From contig JAKSDC010000039.1 in NCBI GenBank assembly GCA_022360275.1, positions 1-32,230 on the forward strand: a DNA stretch of 32,230 nucleotides, read 5' to 3'. The stretch's first letter is position 1, and every line of letters starts with the position of its first letter. This document shows, piece by piece, positions 1 through 8,034 of this stretch. The position numbers were made by a program, and so were the translations under genes. Origin of the DNA: Chlorobiales bacterium (lineage in GTDB: Bacteria; Bacteroidota; Chlorobiia; Chlorobiales; Chlorobiaceae). The notes beneath the pieces were generated by a model, which worked only from the letters and a program-made list of their open reading frames with translations, was not told the DNA's origin and did not search any database.

Positions 1-358
1 CAACGGTCTCGATGCCAACAGCTTGATGAACGCTTCTATCGAACTTGACGGGACGAAAACCAGCGTCTCGCTGAACAAGGTCTGGGCTGTCAGGGGGCTT
101 TCGAAGAGCGGCAATGCACGGGTCGAGGTCACGGTTCCTTCAAACACCCTGCAGAACGGTTCTTCCACAATCACGATGTCGAATGTCAAGGTCAGCGACG
201 GAGCTCAGAGCGGTTCGTCGATCACTACCAAGCTGAACGGTATCTCCAAGAGCAGAGCAACCACCGGCAACCTTGAAATGGAGCTGGATTTCTCGAACAC
301 TTCCCGCTCTGGCAGCCACACCGGCGGGATGTACACCATCTCTGCCACGACGATCTGA
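1..358 (+). CDS. Pilin-like secreted subunit, C-terminal part (5' end outside window)
   Basis: The open frame enters from the left edge (codons begin at base 2) and ends with TGA at 356-358, so the signal peptide and N-terminus are missing. The 118 visible residues match the C-terminal half of the protein encoded at 511-1128 block by block: LDGTKT, VWA(V/I)RG, SKSGNA, MSNVKV and the ending RSGSHxGGxYTI. The composition is rich in Ser, Thr, Gly and Asn with alternating beta-like patterns, as expected for a surface or fimbrial subunit. With the chaperone and usher genes downstream on the same strand, it is most simply a structural subunit of a chaperone-usher fibre. The pilin role is inferred from context and beta-rich character; I do not recognise a named family with certainty (DUF4402-like is possible). 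Confidence 0.6.
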   Translation, partial: NGLDANSLMNASIELDGTKTSVSLNKVWAVRGLSKSGNARVEVTVPSNTLQNGSSTITMSNVKVSDGAQSGSSITTKLNGISKSRATTGNLEMELDFSNTSRSGSHTGGMYTISATTI

Positions 359-510
359 GTATACTCCGGAAGCCGACCATGAGACTCGAAGTAACCTCTT
401 TTTTTTGATACCTTTAATCCTTCTCTGCTTTTCATATAAATAATTTTTTGCCTACTTTTGCAGTAGAAGAGTTTGATCTTTATCCCTTAACCCCTAATCA
501 TCGTCACCCC

Positions 511-1128
511 ATGCTGTACAAACAATTTATCAGTTATGTGACCGTATGTATTCTCATGACATGCCTAAGCGGTACTGCAAATGCTGTTGTCGACGGCGGC
601 AAACAATCGAGTAGCGGCACGGCGAAAGTCACGGCGAATGTTCCTCAATTCATTGTGCTGCACTACTACTCTTCTCTTACCCTTAACTTTGAAACTCCAA
701 CATCCGAAGCGCTCGACCAGGGCGACAATACCATGACAGTATCCTGGGAAGGTGCAGCTTCAGGAGATCAGCTTTCAACCGCAAACCTCATGGATGCGAA
801 GCTTGAACTTGACGGCACAAAAACAACTGTCAAAATGCCGAATGTTTGGGCCATCAGAGGCTTTTCAAAAAGCGGTAACGCGGAAGTCACCGTTACGATA
901 CCCTCGGGAGGCGATGTTCTTTCGAATGGGGAATCGAAAATCGGCATGTCCAATGTCAAGGTAAACGACGGCAAAAACAGCGGCGGCTCGATCAAAACCA
1001 ACCTTGGCGGTATTGCCAAAAGTTCGGCAACGTTTGGAGGAATAGAGCTGGATCTCGATTTCAGCAAGACCAACCGCTCCGGAAGCCACAGCGGCGGCCA
1101 GTATACGATAACCGCTTCTACAATATAG
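511..1128 (+). CDS. Pilin-like secreted subunit, full-length paralogue
   Basis: It encodes 205 residues from the ATG at 511. The frame stays open upstream to a TTG at 448, but only the 511 start gives a clean signal peptide: MLYKQF, a hydrophobic core, then GTANA with likely cleavage after residue 25. No convincing Shine-Dalgarno site is visible. The mature part is beta-rich and lacks cysteine pairs. Residues from about 110 to the end repeat the blocks of the partial gene at 1-358, so the two are paralogues from a local duplication. The ending RSGSHSGGQYTITASTI is shared in pattern with the third protein of the cluster and could be the strand recognised by chaperone and usher. Assignment as a fimbrial major subunit is inferred from the neighbouring PapD-like chaperone and usher. 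Confidence 0.6.
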   Translation: MLYKQFISYVTVCILMTCLSGTANAVVDGGKQSSSGTAKVTANVPQFIVLHYYSSLTLNFETPTSEALDQGDNTMTVSWEGAASGDQLSTANLMDAKLELDGTKTTVKMPNVWAIRGFSKSGNAEVTVTIPSGGDVLSNGESKIGMSNVKVNDGKNSGGSIKTNLGGIAKSSATFGGIELDLDFSKTNRSGSHSGGQYTITASTI

Positions 1129-1148
1129 AGGCCTGTTCCGGTCAGTTG

Positions 1149-1748
1149 ATGAAAGCCTCCAGGCAGCAACAAAGGAACATCCTGATTGTAACACTGCTTG
1201 CTCTCTGGTCAACAGTGCTCATGCCGGATAGTTCCTTTTCGGCTGAAACTGTGCTTAAGATTTATAAAAACCGTAAGCTGGAAGCTGTTACACTTAGCGA
1301 GATCGGTCTTTCCGGCAGTGGAATGTCGGCCGCTCTCAACCCATTTGAAACTGACGTGAGCTGGGACGGCAGTGAAGTTGAAACACCCGAGCTGCTGCTG
1401 GAACAGGTTTACATTTCTACGAGGGCAACTCGCAGAGATGTTTTGCTTTGGTACGAAGACCATAAACTGAAAAACAGTAAGGACAGCGAGCTGGGCATTT
1501 TAGAATCTGCCTATGACGTAAAATATCGGATTTTCAGCAGAAGCGGTGTTGAAAATGCTCTTTCTCACAAAAAAGACAGTTCGTCGCTTATACGAGCTCA
1601 TATCACGGAAAAACCGGTTGAATGCGAGAAAAAAAACAAAAACAGGGTACGATGCTTCGGCAGGGTTGATTTTGACTTCGACATCTCACAGGCAAGAAGG
1701 TCCGGCAGATATCATGGCACCATTGAAATAACAATCACAACCTTATAA
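1149..1748 (+). CDS. Secreted protein of the chaperone-usher cluster, possible minor subunit or adhesin
   Basis: It encodes 199 residues, starting at ATG 1149 (an adjacent in-frame TTG at 1146 is less likely). A signal peptide is visible: basic N-terminus, hydrophobic ILIVTLLALW, and probable cleavage after SFSA near residue 32. The middle differs from the two pilin-like proteins, but the last 25 residues (RRSGRYHGTIEITITTL) keep their RSG-x-[YH]-x-G...TI pattern. Cys159 and Cys169 could form a disulfide in the periplasm, which the major subunit lacks. The gene lies 20 bp after the pilin-like gene and 8 bp before the chaperone gene, so it is almost certainly co-transcribed. A tip or minor subunit role is inferred; no family could be named. 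Confidence 0.5.
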   Translation: MKASRQQQRNILIVTLLALWSTVLMPDSSFSAETVLKIYKNRKLEAVTLSEIGLSGSGMSAALNPFETDVSWDGSEVETPELLLEQVYISTRATRRDVLLWYEDHKLKNSKDSELGILESAYDVKYRIFSRSGVENALSHKKDSSSLIRAHITEKPVECEKKNKNRVRCFGRVDFDFDISQARRSGRYHGTIEITITTL

Positions 1749-1756
1749 CATCTATC

Positions 1757-2602
1757 ATGAAAAAACTACTCTCGGCGCTTCTCATTGCCTTACTCACTAT
1801 GGCAACAAATGTTTATGCAGAGGATGACCCTCCTCCGGGACAAATCGGCGTTTCTCCATCAATGCTGGAATTGTCAATAGGCTCCAAACCGGTCAATGAG
1901 TCCCTCAGACTGTTCAACCTGAAAAAAGTACCGACAAAAGTGAAGGTCGAAGTCTATAACTGGACTCTTGACGAAAACAATGAAGTCAAGCTGCTTCCGC
2001 CAACCGAACAGTCGCTTGACCAGTGGATGCTGATCAATCCCGTGTCTTTCCTCCTTGAACCGGGCAAAAGCCAGGTAGTCCGTTTGTCAATTCGCCCTCC
2101 GGTCAAACCCGCCCCCGGGGAACACAGGGCTCTCATCTATTTTACCGAAGAACCGGCTGACAATGTCGCCCCTGGAGAAGAAACCCCGGTTGAAGTGCTT
2201 TTCAAGCTCGGCGTAGGGGTATACGCAAATGCAAGTCCCACTAAAAAAGCAGCAACACTCACAGGACTTTCTCTTGACAAATCCGGCAATACACTAAGGG
2301 CCTCCATCACCAACAGTGGTAATGTCCATACCCGACTGAAAGGCATCTATTCCATTTGGAAAAAAGCCGATTTCCCCGGCATTCATAACGCTGAAAAGTA
2401 CGTAGCGGGTGAATCCGCAGAAAAGGCTCCTGAAGGCCTTGTCGCTTCCGGCCAGTTGAACCAGACACCGGTTCTTCCGGGCCACACGCGAACAGTCGTC
2501 ACCCAGTTACCGGATCTTTCAGCACCGGGCTCGTACATTGTAGCGGTTGCAGGAACGCTTGACGAGAAAAAAATAGAAAAGACCTATCCTCTGTCGCGCT
2601 GA
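1757..2602 (+). CDS. PapD-like periplasmic pilus-assembly chaperone
   Basis: It encodes 281 residues with an N-terminal signal peptide (MKKLLSALLIALL..., cleavage near VYA-E, residue 21). The N-terminal domain (about 28-150) has the immunoglobulin-like PapD pattern: IGVSPSMLELSIG at the start, an SFLLEPGKSQVVRLSIRPP strand near 97-115, and GEHRALIYFTEEP near 121-133, the counterpart of the conserved E-x-R-A-L strand. The C-terminal domain (about 165-281) is a second beta sandwich with NSGNVHTRLKG. In known systems such chaperones donate a strand to pilin subunits in the periplasm and deliver them to the usher. The gene sits between putative subunits and the usher. The C-terminal half is divergent from enterobacterial chaperones, so the subfamily is uncertain. 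Confidence 0.8.
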   Translation: MKKLLSALLIALLTMATNVYAEDDPPPGQIGVSPSMLELSIGSKPVNESLRLFNLKKVPTKVKVEVYNWTLDENNEVKLLPPTEQSLDQWMLINPVSFLLEPGKSQVVRLSIRPPVKPAPGEHRALIYFTEEPADNVAPGEETPVEVLFKLGVGVYANASPTKKAATLTGLSLDKSGNTLRASITNSGNVHTRLKGIYSIWKKADFPGIHNAEKYVAGESAEKAPEGLVASGQLNQTPVLPGHTRTVVTQLPDLSAPGSYIVAVAGTLDEKKIEKTYPLSR

Positions 2603-2618
2603 AAGGAATAAAGGGTGA

Positions 2619-5282
2619 ATGCTTATGAATCTCGTGATGCGGATACTCGCATTCTCTCTTGTCATTGCAGTACTGCAAAGCAATCACAACATAAAGCATG
2701 TTCAGGCTGCCGAACCAGGGCGGCCTGAACCGCTTCTTGTCGAAGTTTTCTTCAACAAACGGTCTGCCGGCACCCATATATGCTACAAGATTCAAGATGT
2801 CTACTGGGTGCCCTTCGAGTTGTTTCTTCAGGAAACAAAACTGAAGAGTGAATCTGAGGCAAATGGCAATCTCTCATTTCAAACGACACTCGGGAAACTG
2901 ACCCACAATCCGCAGACCCAGAAAACCATTGAAGACATCCCATGTATATCTTTCGAGCAGCTCGACAACTCTTTTTATGTAAAAGGCCGTTTCGTACAAT
3001 CTGTCTTTGCAATCGCATTTGATGTCCCCTGGGTTCCCGGAAAACCTTCCCGAAAGAAAAAAAAAGTCCCGGTCATCACCCCGGACATCCTTGCCCCTTC
3101 GAGTTCCCTCTCCTTTCTGAGGCTCGAACCGCAAATCTCCTACGAATTCAACGGCATCTTGAGCAGGGAAATGTTGTTCGAGATGGGAGGGCGGCTTGCC
3201 GGAGGTGTCTGGGATATAACTTTTGAAGGAGATCCGACGGAGAGGTTTCCTCCTGACCGGTATCACTGGACAACGTATAACAACAACCTTGCATTCAGGG
3301 CAGGCACAGGCTCAACGGACCTCTTTTCGCTTCTTGGAAGTCTTGACTTTACAGGAGTGCAGTTTGGATGGAACAACCGATCGATTCTCCACCAGCTCGA
3401 TTTCGAACGATATACTGACTCGGATGTCTTTTTATCGTTCGACCGCTCTCAGCAACGAACGATAGAAGGCGACGCCCCGCCAGCCTCGATAGCCGAGCTC
3501 CGGCTTGACGGCGTCGTTGTAGCCCGGCAGCGCGTCGGCCTCAATGGACGGTTTGTTTTCCGCAATGTCAGGATGACCTCGGACCTCAGAAGAACCCAGG
3601 TATATCTCTATGAAAGAACGTTGCGTGAAAAACCACTCGCTATTCTCGATTATACCATGTCGATCATGAACCGTATGCTGCCTGCGCGTGAATTGCTTGT
3701 GAGCGCGGGAGGCGGTATGACCGGCAACCCTCTCGACAAGGAGAACAGCGACAACACTTCCTGGACCGGTTTCGGCCATATCATTTATGGTGTGCATAAC
3801 AGGATGACCGTCGAGGCTGGCATCCAGCACAATCCCGAACATGTCAACCGTGAAGCATTTGCAGGAACGGCGCTCTCCATAGGAGGCAACTGGGGAGTCG
3901 CTCTTTATGCCGCCAGATCAAACAATCGTTATGCAACAGATTTCAGGCTCGAAGGTAACGGGGTAGACTGGACTCTTTCCTATTTCGGACGCTTGAACCA
4001 GACGGGCTTTTCAAAAGACGGTCAGGATGCCCAAAAAAACCACTCTTTCAGGTTCAGCACCGGAATACTCACGCCCTTTGATTTGCTGCTTTACGGCAAA
4101 TACGACAAAACCGGCAGCCAACAAGCGAATAAATACTTTCTCCCCGGACTCTACTGGTACGCTATTCCTGGACTTATGCTCTCCGCTCTGCCCAATGACG
4201 AACAGAAGTACCGATACGAAGCAAACATGAATTTCATCTCGCGAAGCGATCTTTCGGTCATTTACGAAAACAAGGTCGTCAACGCCGATCTCAGTTACGA
4301 TTTCAGCCGTTCGCTGCAAAGCAGGGCACTTTATTCCCACGCTGTATCTACAGGAAGCAATGTCAGCAGCCTCTACTTCGACTGGTATCCCGGAGGAAAC
4401 CGCTTCGATCTCCTCCGCCTCGGCCTGTCGAACGCCGGAAGTGAAACCGGCTACTCTGTTGCATGGAGCAAATTTTTCAATGTGGGTCTTCAGATGAACC
4501 TGCAATACAGCTATAACATGAACAACGCCCAGCAGCTTGAAACCGAGGATACCTTTCTAGACCTTACTCCCCCTCCTGATGCAAGGCGATATATTGCCTT
4601 GACACTGACCTGGGATATCGGCCGATCCGGCAAACGTTTCTATCCCATCAACCGCACGGCCATCAGCCATACCCGTGGCGGCCTTGCGGGATCGATGAAA
4701 ATCATGAATGAAACGAATCTGAGCTCTTCGGATATCAACAATGTCAACATCTTGCTTAACCAGAGAAAACTGGGACAACGACAGGTCGACGGATCGTTTT
4801 TTGTCGGAAACCTGAAACCCGGTGTATATGCTGTCGAGGTCGATACAGAAAACCTCCCTCTCGAGCTCAACATCGAAAACAAAATCACTTATGTTGAGGT
4901 GCTGAACGGAGCGGTCAGCGATGTTATCATACCGGTCTATGCCGAATACGCGATCGCAGGGAAGGTCACCGATTTAGAGAACAACGCACAGGAAGACAGA
5001 AAAGTAACGATCCTCGATAGAGACGGCAAGGTTATCGACACGGCAATGACGAATATGTTCGGTTATTACAGGACAAAAGGATTACGGCCCGAAACCTATA
5101 CGGTTTCAGTCGCGGAAACACATCGCACTGTAACCGTTACGGATGATTATATCTACGGCATAGATTTCTCGATAGAAGAAACAGCAACAGCACCGAAAGA
5201 GAATGATGAAGTACAGGAAGAGAAAACTGATGGTGCAATGCTGGAAAAAGCCATGCCGAACAAAGAAAATGAGCAGCCGTAA
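2619..5282 (+). CDS. Divergent outer-membrane usher-like protein with C-terminal carboxypeptidase-regulatory-like domain
   Basis: It encodes 887 residues with a signal peptide ending near VQAAE (residue 31), and GAAAGGAATAAAGGG lies just before ATG 2619. Residues about 35-160 form an N-terminal domain with two cysteines (HICYKI and IPCISF). Residues about 170-690 look like a large outer-membrane beta barrel with many aromatic-ended strands. A segment near 283-340 (SIAELRLDGVVVARQRV, then NGRFVFRNV) resembles the usher plug/middle domain. Residues about 777-850 (AIAGKVTDL ... GYYRTKGLRPETYTVSV) resemble a carboxypeptidase-regulatory-like beta sandwich, followed by an acidic, charged tail. It would be the secretion pore for the subunits encoded upstream. 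It is far from FimD/PapC in sequence; an archaic or alternative usher class is likely, but only context and domain order support this. Confidence 0.7.
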   Translation: MLMNLVMRILAFSLVIAVLQSNHNIKHVQAAEPGRPEPLLVEVFFNKRSAGTHICYKIQDVYWVPFELFLQETKLKSESEANGNLSFQTTLGKLTHNPQTQKTIEDIPCISFEQLDNSFYVKGRFVQSVFAIAFDVPWVPGKPSRKKKKVPVITPDILAPSSSLSFLRLEPQISYEFNGILSREMLFEMGGRLAGGVWDITFEGDPTERFPPDRYHWTTYNNNLAFRAGTGSTDLFSLLGSLDFTGVQFGWNNRSILHQLDFERYTDSDVFLSFDRSQQRTIEGDAPPASIAELRLDGVVVARQRVGLNGRFVFRNVRMTSDLRRTQVYLYERTLREKPLAILDYTMSIMNRMLPARELLVSAGGGMTGNPLDKENSDNTSWTGFGHIIYGVHNRMTVEAGIQHNPEHVNREAFAGTALSIGGNWGVALYAARSNNRYATDFRLEGNGVDWTLSYFGRLNQTGFSKDGQDAQKNHSFRFSTGILTPFDLLLYGKYDKTGSQQANKYFLPGLYWYAIPGLMLSALPNDEQKYRYEANMNFISRSDLSVIYENKVVNADLSYDFSRSLQSRALYSHAVSTGSNVSSLYFDWYPGGNRFDLLRLGLSNAGSETGYSVAWSKFFNVGLQMNLQYSYNMNNAQQLETEDTFLDLTPPPDARRYIALTLTWDIGRSGKRFYPINRTAISHTRGGLAGSMKIMNETNLSSSDINNVNILLNQRKLGQRQVDGSFFVGNLKPGVYAVEVDTENLPLELNIENKITYVEVLNGAVSDVIIPVYAEYAIAGKVTDLENNAQEDRKVTILDRDGKVIDTAMTNMFGYYRTKGLRPETYTVSVAETHRTVTVTDDYIYGIDFSIEETATAPKENDEVQEEKTDGAMLEKAMPNKENEQP

Positions 5283-5284
5283 TC

Positions 5285-6085
5285 TCAGGAACCATACTTT
5301 ATCAGTTCGGCACACGAAGCGTTGAAATCGTCTTCCGAAAAGATCTCCATGGTAACAACCCTTTTTTGATCGTGATTGCCGGACAATGCCTGCATCACCA
5401 TATCAAGGGTTTCAGCTCGCATATATTGCAGTCCCTTGTGATCCTTTCCCTCCTTTATTCCGTGCATGTGCAGCACGCGGGTATGCTCAAGGTACCTGTC
5501 GAGATGTTCATTAACGGGATGTCCGTAAAGCTCCAGATGACCGATGTCAAGAGTTACGGAAAGCCCGAACGACGAAATGACACCGCCAAGAATCTCAAAC
5601 GGGTAGTTGAGCGTTTCGACACAAAACTCCGACGGCTGTACGGGAATACCCGAAAAAAAACGCTCGAGAGAGATATGGAAATTTTCCGCGAAACCGTTCT
5701 TTTCTCCATTTGAAAACCCGTTGACATCGATGCCCGGCCCGGCCTCGGCATGCATCACATAGGCAGAAGGGTGAAGCGCCTCCGTTAATTCGACTACCCT
5801 GTGACATTTGTCCACCGACCGTTTACGAATGGCGGCATCGGCACTGCCGAGATATACATCCAGCGGCAAGTGTATCGAGTAGGTCAGGTCATACTCTTCA
5901 CTAATCTCCTGAAGTCTCGCAATATCCTGCGCCGAAGGCAGATTCCCCATTTCATCAGATTCAAACAGCACCAGCTCGACATCGTCAACCTTGTCCTTTA
6001 GATACTCTATGTTCGGAACTATCTCGTCGGGAATGATATAGGAGGTAGTCCCAACCCTGAAAGGAAACTTTTTTTTACAACTCAT
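5285..6085 (-). CDS. cbiR: Probable cobamide-remodelling phosphodiesterase CbiR (AP-endonuclease-2-like TIM barrel)
   Basis: It encodes 266 residues from ATG 6085, which is preceded by GGAG at good spacing; an upstream in-frame ATG at 6127 would add 14 residues before the conserved start. The N-terminus FPFRVGTTSYIIPDEIVPNIEYL followed by VDDVELVLFE is, from memory, characteristic of the CbiR family, which opens the nucleotide loop of cobamides so that the lower ligand can be exchanged. Candidate metal ligands typical of the xylose-isomerase/endonuclease-IV fold are present: His72, His112, Glu114, Glu157, Asp180, His183, His206, His208 and Glu247. It converges on the usher gene with a 2-bp gap. 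The cobamide operon on the same strand downstream in coordinates supports the role. A generic sugar-phosphate isomerase/epimerase is the alternative. Confidence 0.7.
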   Translation of the reverse strand: MSCKKKFPFRVGTTSYIIPDEIVPNIEYLKDKVDDVELVLFESDEMGNLPSAQDIARLQEISEEYDLTYSIHLPLDVYLGSADAAIRKRSVDKCHRVVELTEALHPSAYVMHAEAGPGIDVNGFSNGEKNGFAENFHISLERFFSGIPVQPSEFCVETLNYPFEILGGVISSFGLSVTLDIGHLELYGHPVNEHLDRYLEHTRVLHMHGIKEGKDHKGLQYMRAETLDMVMQALSGNHDQKRVVTMEIFSEDDFNASCAELIKYGS

Positions 6086-6092
6086 AATCTCC

Positions 6093-6109
6093 GGGACGTT
6101 GTGTAATAG
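6093..6109 (+). repeat. Left arm of inverted repeat flanking the RAYT gene
   Basis: GGGACGTTGTGTAATAG. It pairs with 7239-7255 in inverted orientation, with a single mismatch at the fourteenth base. Confidence 0.8.
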
Positions 6110-6192
6110 CTTAAGAATGGTAAACAAGAAAACATAAATACAGTAAACTCACCTGCTTGCCCGATGTTTGTAACAGCATTACCAAAAAAGTG

Positions 6193-7167
6193 TTATTTGT
6201 CACTCTGTTTCCTCAATATCTGATAGACTGCACTGGTGGTAATACCAAGCTGTCGTGCCGTTTCAGCAAGCGAAAGTCCGTATTCGCGGACAAATCGAAT
6301 TGCAAGCTTTTTCCTGATATCCGGCAAAGGCTTCATACGCCCTCTTGAACGCAACTGCGTTATTGAAAGCTGCGCTTCGGCACAAACTTTCTCTATTTCC
6401 TTACGTGCCTGCTCAATGTGCGCTGCATCGCCAACCTGGAGCCTTATCTGCTCTTCTGCTTCATCAAGAACGGTTTTAACAAATTCGGTGCTTCCGAGAA
6501 TCCTTTCGTCACCAAGCTCTTTTTTGCCTTGTTTGCGTAATGACTTCACCGCTGACCAACCTCCTTGTGAACGTATTAACCCTCCACCGACCAACTCAGT
6601 TTGTTGTCCTTTTCCAGATTCATCTTCGAGATAGCGTAAATATGCCTTTCTCGCTTCTCCAACTCTTTCCCCGAAACATTCCAGCACAGCATCGACCTCC
6701 TGCCATGCACGTTCACCTTTTCCCATGATTACTGAATGGCCTGTCCAAGGATAAACCCCGAGATCATTAAGATTTTCCACCAAACCGACGCGAAACGGAT
6801 TTAAGTGGATATAAGCAACCAGCTTCTGAAAGTACGTGTCTTCTTCACAGATAATGGATTTGTAGCGGTTCTGGAAAAGATGGCCTGATCGTTTATGACG
6901 ACGATTGAAATATTGTGCGTACCATGACAGCAGTTTTCTCATATAGGCAGGTAAGCCTGCTCTACCGCTTTTGATCAACATATGGGCATGATTATCCATG
7001 AGAGACCAGGCATAAACCCTTGTCTTTGTGGCTTCGGCAAGCGTACCCATTCGATTGACAAAAGCATTACGATCATCGCTGTCATTAAAGATAAAACCGC
7101 GGTTACTTCCACGGATAATGACATGATGCAGTGTATCGGGGGCATCGAGCCTCGGACCTCTTGGCAT
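6193..7167 (-). CDS. REP-associated tyrosine transposase (RAYT, IS200-like Y1 family) with C-terminal HTH
   Basis: It encodes 324 residues from ATG 7167, because MPRGPRLDAPDTLHHVIIRG is the usual RAYT N-terminus; an in-frame GTG at 7203 would add 12 residues. The Y1 domain shows HVIIRGSNRG (15-24), the His-x-His metal motif in DNHAHML (His60, His62), and the catalytic-tyrosine region SWYAQYFNRR (Tyr83/Tyr86) followed by GHLFQNRYKS and the AYIHLNPFRVGLV block. Residues about 295-322 (LSLAETARQLGITTSAVYQILRK) form a helix-turn-helix, as in longer RAYTs. The enzyme cleaves and joins single-stranded DNA at palindromic ends. It appears intact, with no frameshift. It lies inside the inverted repeat described for 6093-7255. 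Confidence 0.9.
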   Translation of the reverse strand: MPRGPRLDAPDTLHHVIIRGSNRGFIFNDSDDRNAFVNRMGTLAEATKTRVYAWSLMDNHAHMLIKSGRAGLPAYMRKLLSWYAQYFNRRHKRSGHLFQNRYKSIICEEDTYFQKLVAYIHLNPFRVGLVENLNDLGVYPWTGHSVIMGKGERAWQEVDAVLECFGERVGEARKAYLRYLEDESGKGQQTELVGGGLIRSQGGWSAVKSLRKQGKKELGDERILGSTEFVKTVLDEAEEQIRLQVGDAAHIEQARKEIEKVCAEAQLSITQLRSRGRMKPLPDIRKKLAIRFVREYGLSLAETARQLGITTSAVYQILRKQSDK

Positions 7168-7238
7168 AGCCGGGTGGTGAAAATTGATGATATGACGTTG
7201 CACGTAAAAGTTAATGGTTTTTTCGTGAAATGCTAATA

Positions 7239-7255
7239 CTAATACACAACGTCCC
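7239..7255 (-). repeat. Right arm of inverted repeat flanking the RAYT gene
   Basis: CTAATACACAACGTCCC. It is the reverse complement of the left arm at 6093-6109 except for one base, and lies about 70 bp upstream of the transposase start. Confidence 0.8.
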
Positions 7256-7329
7256 TTATTTTTCTGAACGGTATATTGAACTGAATTGTTGTTATTGATA
7301 AAGAGTCAATTTAAAAATAAAATCGAGCA

Positions 7330-7995
7330 ATGTTTATTTTTCGTACACTTTTCCTGCTGATTCTGGTTATGGGCTACACTGCATTTACAGAAGAGGCGCC
7401 TTTAATGGCTTCACCGGCTGGCAATGGCAGTTCGGAAGAGATGGCTGTTGCACCTGAGGGGTTCGATCTTAGAAAGCTCGAAAAAACAGACTCTCTTGCC
7501 AATCTGTGCCGGCAGGATTTGGCTTGTGAGACAATTTTCATGAAGGTGAACCGCTTGGACAGCAGACATATCTCTGCCGGAAAAAGCGTTCTGCTTCCGG
7601 TTGATACAGAAAAAGCCGCGGAATATATCCCGATACCACAACAAATCAGTGACAGCCGCAGCGAGCGGGAAGTCCGTGTATTCCTTAACGAGCAGTATTT
7701 CGGGGCCTATGAGAACGGGAACCTGCTTTTCTGGGGCCCGATTTCGAGCGGCACGAAATCCCATCCGACCTGGCCCGGAGAGTTCTTCGTAAACTACAAG
7801 CAAAGGCACAAACGCTCAATAAAATATAACAACGCACCGATGCCTTATTCCATCAACTACGACGGCCCTTACTTCATCCATCAGCAGTCACTGCCCGGCC
7901 ACCCGGCATCACACGGCTGCGTAAGGCTGCTCGAAGCTGACGCCAAAAGGCTCTTCAGTTGGGTCAGGACCGGTGACGCGGTAACGGTTTTGTAG
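7330..7995 (+). CDS. L,D-transpeptidase (YkuD domain), secreted
   Basis: It encodes 221 residues. The N-terminus (MFIFRTLFLLILVMGYTAF) is a signal peptide or membrane anchor. Residues about 55-92 resemble a small LysM-like module (LANLCRQD ... RLDSRHISAGKSVLLPV). The YkuD catalytic domain covers about 112-221 and carries the signature SHGCVRL with catalytic Cys197, His195, Ser194 and Arg199, plus His184. The family makes 3-3 cross-links in peptidoglycan or attaches proteins to it from the periplasmic side. The gene stands alone on the + strand between the RAYT element and the hydrolase pair. It is convergent with the latter, with a 39-bp gap and no clear terminator. The catalytic assignment is solid; the exact cell-wall role is unknown. 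Confidence 0.88.
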   Translation: MFIFRTLFLLILVMGYTAFTEEAPLMASPAGNGSSEEMAVAPEGFDLRKLEKTDSLANLCRQDLACETIFMKVNRLDSRHISAGKSVLLPVDTEKAAEYIPIPQQISDSRSEREVRVFLNEQYFGAYENGNLLFWGPISSGTKSHPTWPGEFFVNYKQRHKRSIKYNNAPMPYSINYDGPYFIHQQSLPGHPASHGCVRLLEADAKRLFSWVRTGDAVTVL

Positions 7996-8034
7996 AACAG
8001 CATAATTGGCAAGGCTTTAAAATGGCTGGTGGAT

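Larger units (their letters stand above)
6093..7255. mobile_element. RAYT transposase element bounded by 17-bp inverted repeats
   Basis: The transposase gene is enclosed by GGGACGTTGTGTAATAG at 6093-6109 and its reverse complement, with one mismatch, at 7239-7255 (16 of 17 match). Sequence similarity stops sharply outside both arms, which suggests that the arms mark the ends of a unit of 1163 bp. RAYT genes are commonly flanked by inverted REP-type sequences. The left arm directly abuts the GGAG ribosome-binding site of cbiR, so the insertion has probably separated cbiR from its original upstream region. No target-site duplication is seen, as expected for Y1 HUH enzymes. Confidence 0.65.

Noticed and set aside
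405..440. TTGATA ... TATAAA pair before the second pilin-like gene
   Set aside because: The spacing of 24 bases is too long for a sigma-70 promoter.
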